NCBI GenBank assembly: GCA_965208965.1
Contig: OZ242384.1
Span: 2,728,001-2,792,000, forward strand
Origin: Bin5 sp965208965
Lineage (GTDB): Bacteria; Chloroflexota; Anaerolineae; Caldilineales; Caldilineaceae
Direction: 5' to 3'
DNA: 64,000 nucleotides
In this document: positions 62,542 to 64,000 of the stretch, in pieces
How positions within the stretch are numbered: position 1 is the stretch's first letter
How the letters are laid out: each line of letters opens with the position of its first letter
The notes under the pieces: generated by a model
Told to the model about the DNA's origin: nothing
Seen by the model: the letters and a program-made list of their open reading frames with translations, nothing else
Databases searched by the model: none
Made by a program: the position numbers and the translations under genes

Positions 62542-63489
62542 CTAGCGGCGCTGGCGGGGATCGAGCGCGTCGCGCAGGCCGTCGCCGATGAAGTTGATGC
62601 TGAGAATCGTGAGCGAAATGAACATGCCTGGCCAGATGACGAGCCAGGGATTCTGAGTGATGAAATCTTTGTTTTCGAAAAGGAGTCGCCCCCACGTAGG
62701 CACGTTGGAAGGAAAACCCAGTCCGAGGAAGGAAAGCGCCGACTCTGTGAGTATCGCCGCTGCCACGCCCAGCGTTGCTGACACAATAATCGGGCTCAAA
62801 ACGTTGGGCAGGATGTGCTGCCACAGGATTACAGGCTCGCGCGTCCCCACGCTGACCGCAGCCTCGACGAACTCCTTCTCTTTGATAGACAACACCGATC
62901 CCCGCACGACACGGGCCGTCGGCATCCAACCCAAAATGCCGATCACAAGCACCACGAGCAGGAAAATGCCCAGTTCTGGGCCCAGCAATGCCTTGAGCGA
63001 ATCACGGAACAGCATGATGATGACCAGCAGTAATGGCAGGCTCGGTAGAGCCAGCATCAGGTCCGTGAAGCGCATGAGCGGATTGTCCAGGCGGCGGAAG
63101 AAACCGGATAGCACGCCGACCAGTGTGCCAAAGGTGATGGAGACGAACATGGCGACGACGCCTACCGCCAGCGAGATGCGCCCGCCGAATAGATTGCGCG
63201 CCAGTGTGTCCCGCCCCAGGTCGTCCGTGCCCAGCGGGTACTCCACCGAGGGGGATTGATTGATCGAATCAATGTCATCGACGATGAAGCTGTATTCCGG
63301 GTCGACCGTGTAGATGAGAGGACCGGCGAGGACGCCTATCACCAGTAAGACAAGAACGACAACGCCGATATTTGCCAGATTGTGGCGGCGAAAGCGCAGC
63401 CATACATCCCCCCACAAAGTACGATGCTGGCGTTGCGGGAGTTCTGAGGAGAGGCTTTCAGCCGATGCCGTTTCCGTACCTACGGCCAT
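62542..63489 (-). CDS. dppC: Peptide/nickel-type ABC transporter permease
   Basis: A 315-residue inner-membrane permease. The N-terminal OppC_N region (LWGDVWLRFRRHNLANIG) is followed by membrane segments and the EAA loop EFVEAAVSVGTREPVILWQHILPN, split here by its variable centre. It ends with FIGDGLRDALDPRQRR, the normal C-terminus. The DppB-type gene lies 68 bp upstream on the same strand. Confidence 0.92.
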   Translation of the reverse strand: MAVGTETASAESLSSELPQRQHRTLWGDVWLRFRRHNLANIGVVVLVLLVIGVLAGPLIYTVDPEYSFIVDDIDSINQSPSVEYPLGTDDLGRDTLARNLFGGRISLAVGVVAMFVSITFGTLVGVLSGFFRRLDNPLMRFTDLMLALPSLPLLLVIIMLFRDSLKALLGPELGIFLLVVLVIGILGWMPTARVVRGSVLSIKEKEFVEAAVSVGTREPVILWQHILPNVLSPIIVSATLGVAAAILTESALSFLGLGFPSNVPTWGRLLFENKDFITQNPWLVIWPGMFISLTILSINFIGDGLRDALDPRQRR

Positions 63490-63557
63490 ATCAATTCCTG
63501 TGGCCAGCAGTTCGCGGTGCCTGGCCTGTTAGCCCAGTGACAACTCGCCACTGCACT

Positions 63558-64000
63558 CTAGCTGTACCGGATACGCGGGTCGAGTATGCCGTAAATGACA
63601 TCGGCAATGAGATTGAAAACGACAATCAAGCAGGCAAAGATAAAGGTGACCGTCTGTACTAAGGGAATGTCGTTTAACTGAATTGCGCCGATGAGGAGCG
63701 CTCCCAGGCCGTTTACGCGGAAAATCTGTTCAGTAATGATAGCGCCGCTGAAAATTGCGGGAATGCCCAACGCGATGAGGGTGACAACTGGGATCAGGCT
63801 GTTGCGCAAGATGTGGCGAATCACGACATATCTTTCGCGAAATCCTTTCGCCGTCGCCGTACGTACGTAGTCCATCGGAATGTTGTCGAGCATTGACGAG
63901 CGCGTAAAGCGGGCCAGAATCGCCGCCTGGAAAAAACCGAGAACTGCCACCGGCATGGCACTTTGCCTCAACTGCTCGACGAAACTGTGCCAATCCAAGA
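63558..64000 (-). CDS. dppB: Peptide/nickel-type ABC transporter permease, cut by window end
   Basis: The C-terminal 146 or so residues of a DppB/OppB permease; the frame runs off the right edge. Visible are AILARFTRSSMLDNI, DYVRTATAKGF (the EAA-like loop RTARAKGL variant) and the C-terminal FNLIADVIYGILDPRIRYS, as in the family. It forms a channel with DppC. The binding protein is presumably further right. Confidence 0.9.
   Translation of the reverse strand, partial: LDWHSFVEQLRQSAMPVAVLGFFQAAILARFTRSSMLDNIPMDYVRTATAKGFRERYVVIRHILRNSLIPVVTLIALGIPAIFSGAIITEQIFRVNGLGALLIGAIQLNDIPLVQTVTFIFACLIVVFNLIADVIYGILDPRIRYS

Overview
The window is GC-rich and densely coded on both strands. It looks like a chromosomal segment from an environmental member of the Chloroflexota, nearest in style to Caldilineae/Anaerolineae. 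This is inferred from the Thr/Pro/Ala-rich linkers in the cell-surface proteins, the LysM plus FG-GAP exoprotein, F420-linked oxidoreductase, nickel superoxide dismutase, and the abundance of sugar and peptide ABC transporters and amidohydrolases. No rRNA, tRNA or CRISPR array was seen, so the taxonomic placement remains an inference.

Region 1 (1-7651) is an accessory defence-type locus. It opens with the 3' end of a group II intron, whose domain V is recognisable. Next come a decayed partial copy of two downstream genes and a frameshifted small membrane protein. The three-gene cassette follows: a TerB-N/TerB-C protein, a BrxD-like ATPase and a BrxHI/Lhr-like helicase. BREX partners such as PglX and PglZ are absent. 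The helicase is broken by what looks like an 8-bp slippage deletion inside the arginine-finger motif.

Region 2 (7.8-24 kb) is metabolic and transport DNA: a TIM-barrel sugar isomerase, a class A beta-lactamase-like serine hydrolase, an N-acyl-D-amino-acid deacylase, DUF1992, argininosuccinate lyase, DppD/DppF, a cell-wall amidase, a RodZ-like protein, a metallophosphoesterase, and a sugar ABC importer. The importer's binding-protein gene carries an in-frame TAG. A large hairpin separates that gene from the permeases.

Region 3 (24.1-35.2 kb) is a type I restriction-modification island bounded by two related direct repeats. The order is hsdM, a PD-(D/E)XK-like gene, an AbiEi-type antitoxin without its toxin, a frameshifted hsdS, and hsdR. 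A 130-bp duplication carrying a promoter and operator-like inverted repeat flanks the nuclease-like gene. Beyond hsdR, two IS3-family end fragments in inverted orientation bracket two membrane-protein genes. About 1.2 kb of gene-poor DNA with several inverted repeats follows.

Region 4 (35.4-64 kb) is mostly core. It holds an ABC exporter, transketolase, DNA polymerase III delta, an M16-family protein without its zinc motif, a three-gene ABC-2 exporter, two NAD-dependent epimerases, RNase HII, a MrfA-like helicase with an embedded HNH domain, NpdG, an SsnA-like aminohydrolase, a UDP-glucose 4-epimerase-like gene, a C-terminally short GT4 glycosyltransferase, and a duplicated-module LysM exoprotein. 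It ends with a degenerate TrmA/RlmD-type protein, a GNAT protein, sodN with its maturation protease, and DppC/DppB (DppB cut by the window end).

Several disrupted genes (small membrane protein, helicase, binding protein, hsdS) each need one small change to be restored. They may be real pseudogenes, phase-variable genes or assembly errors. Raw read coverage would decide.
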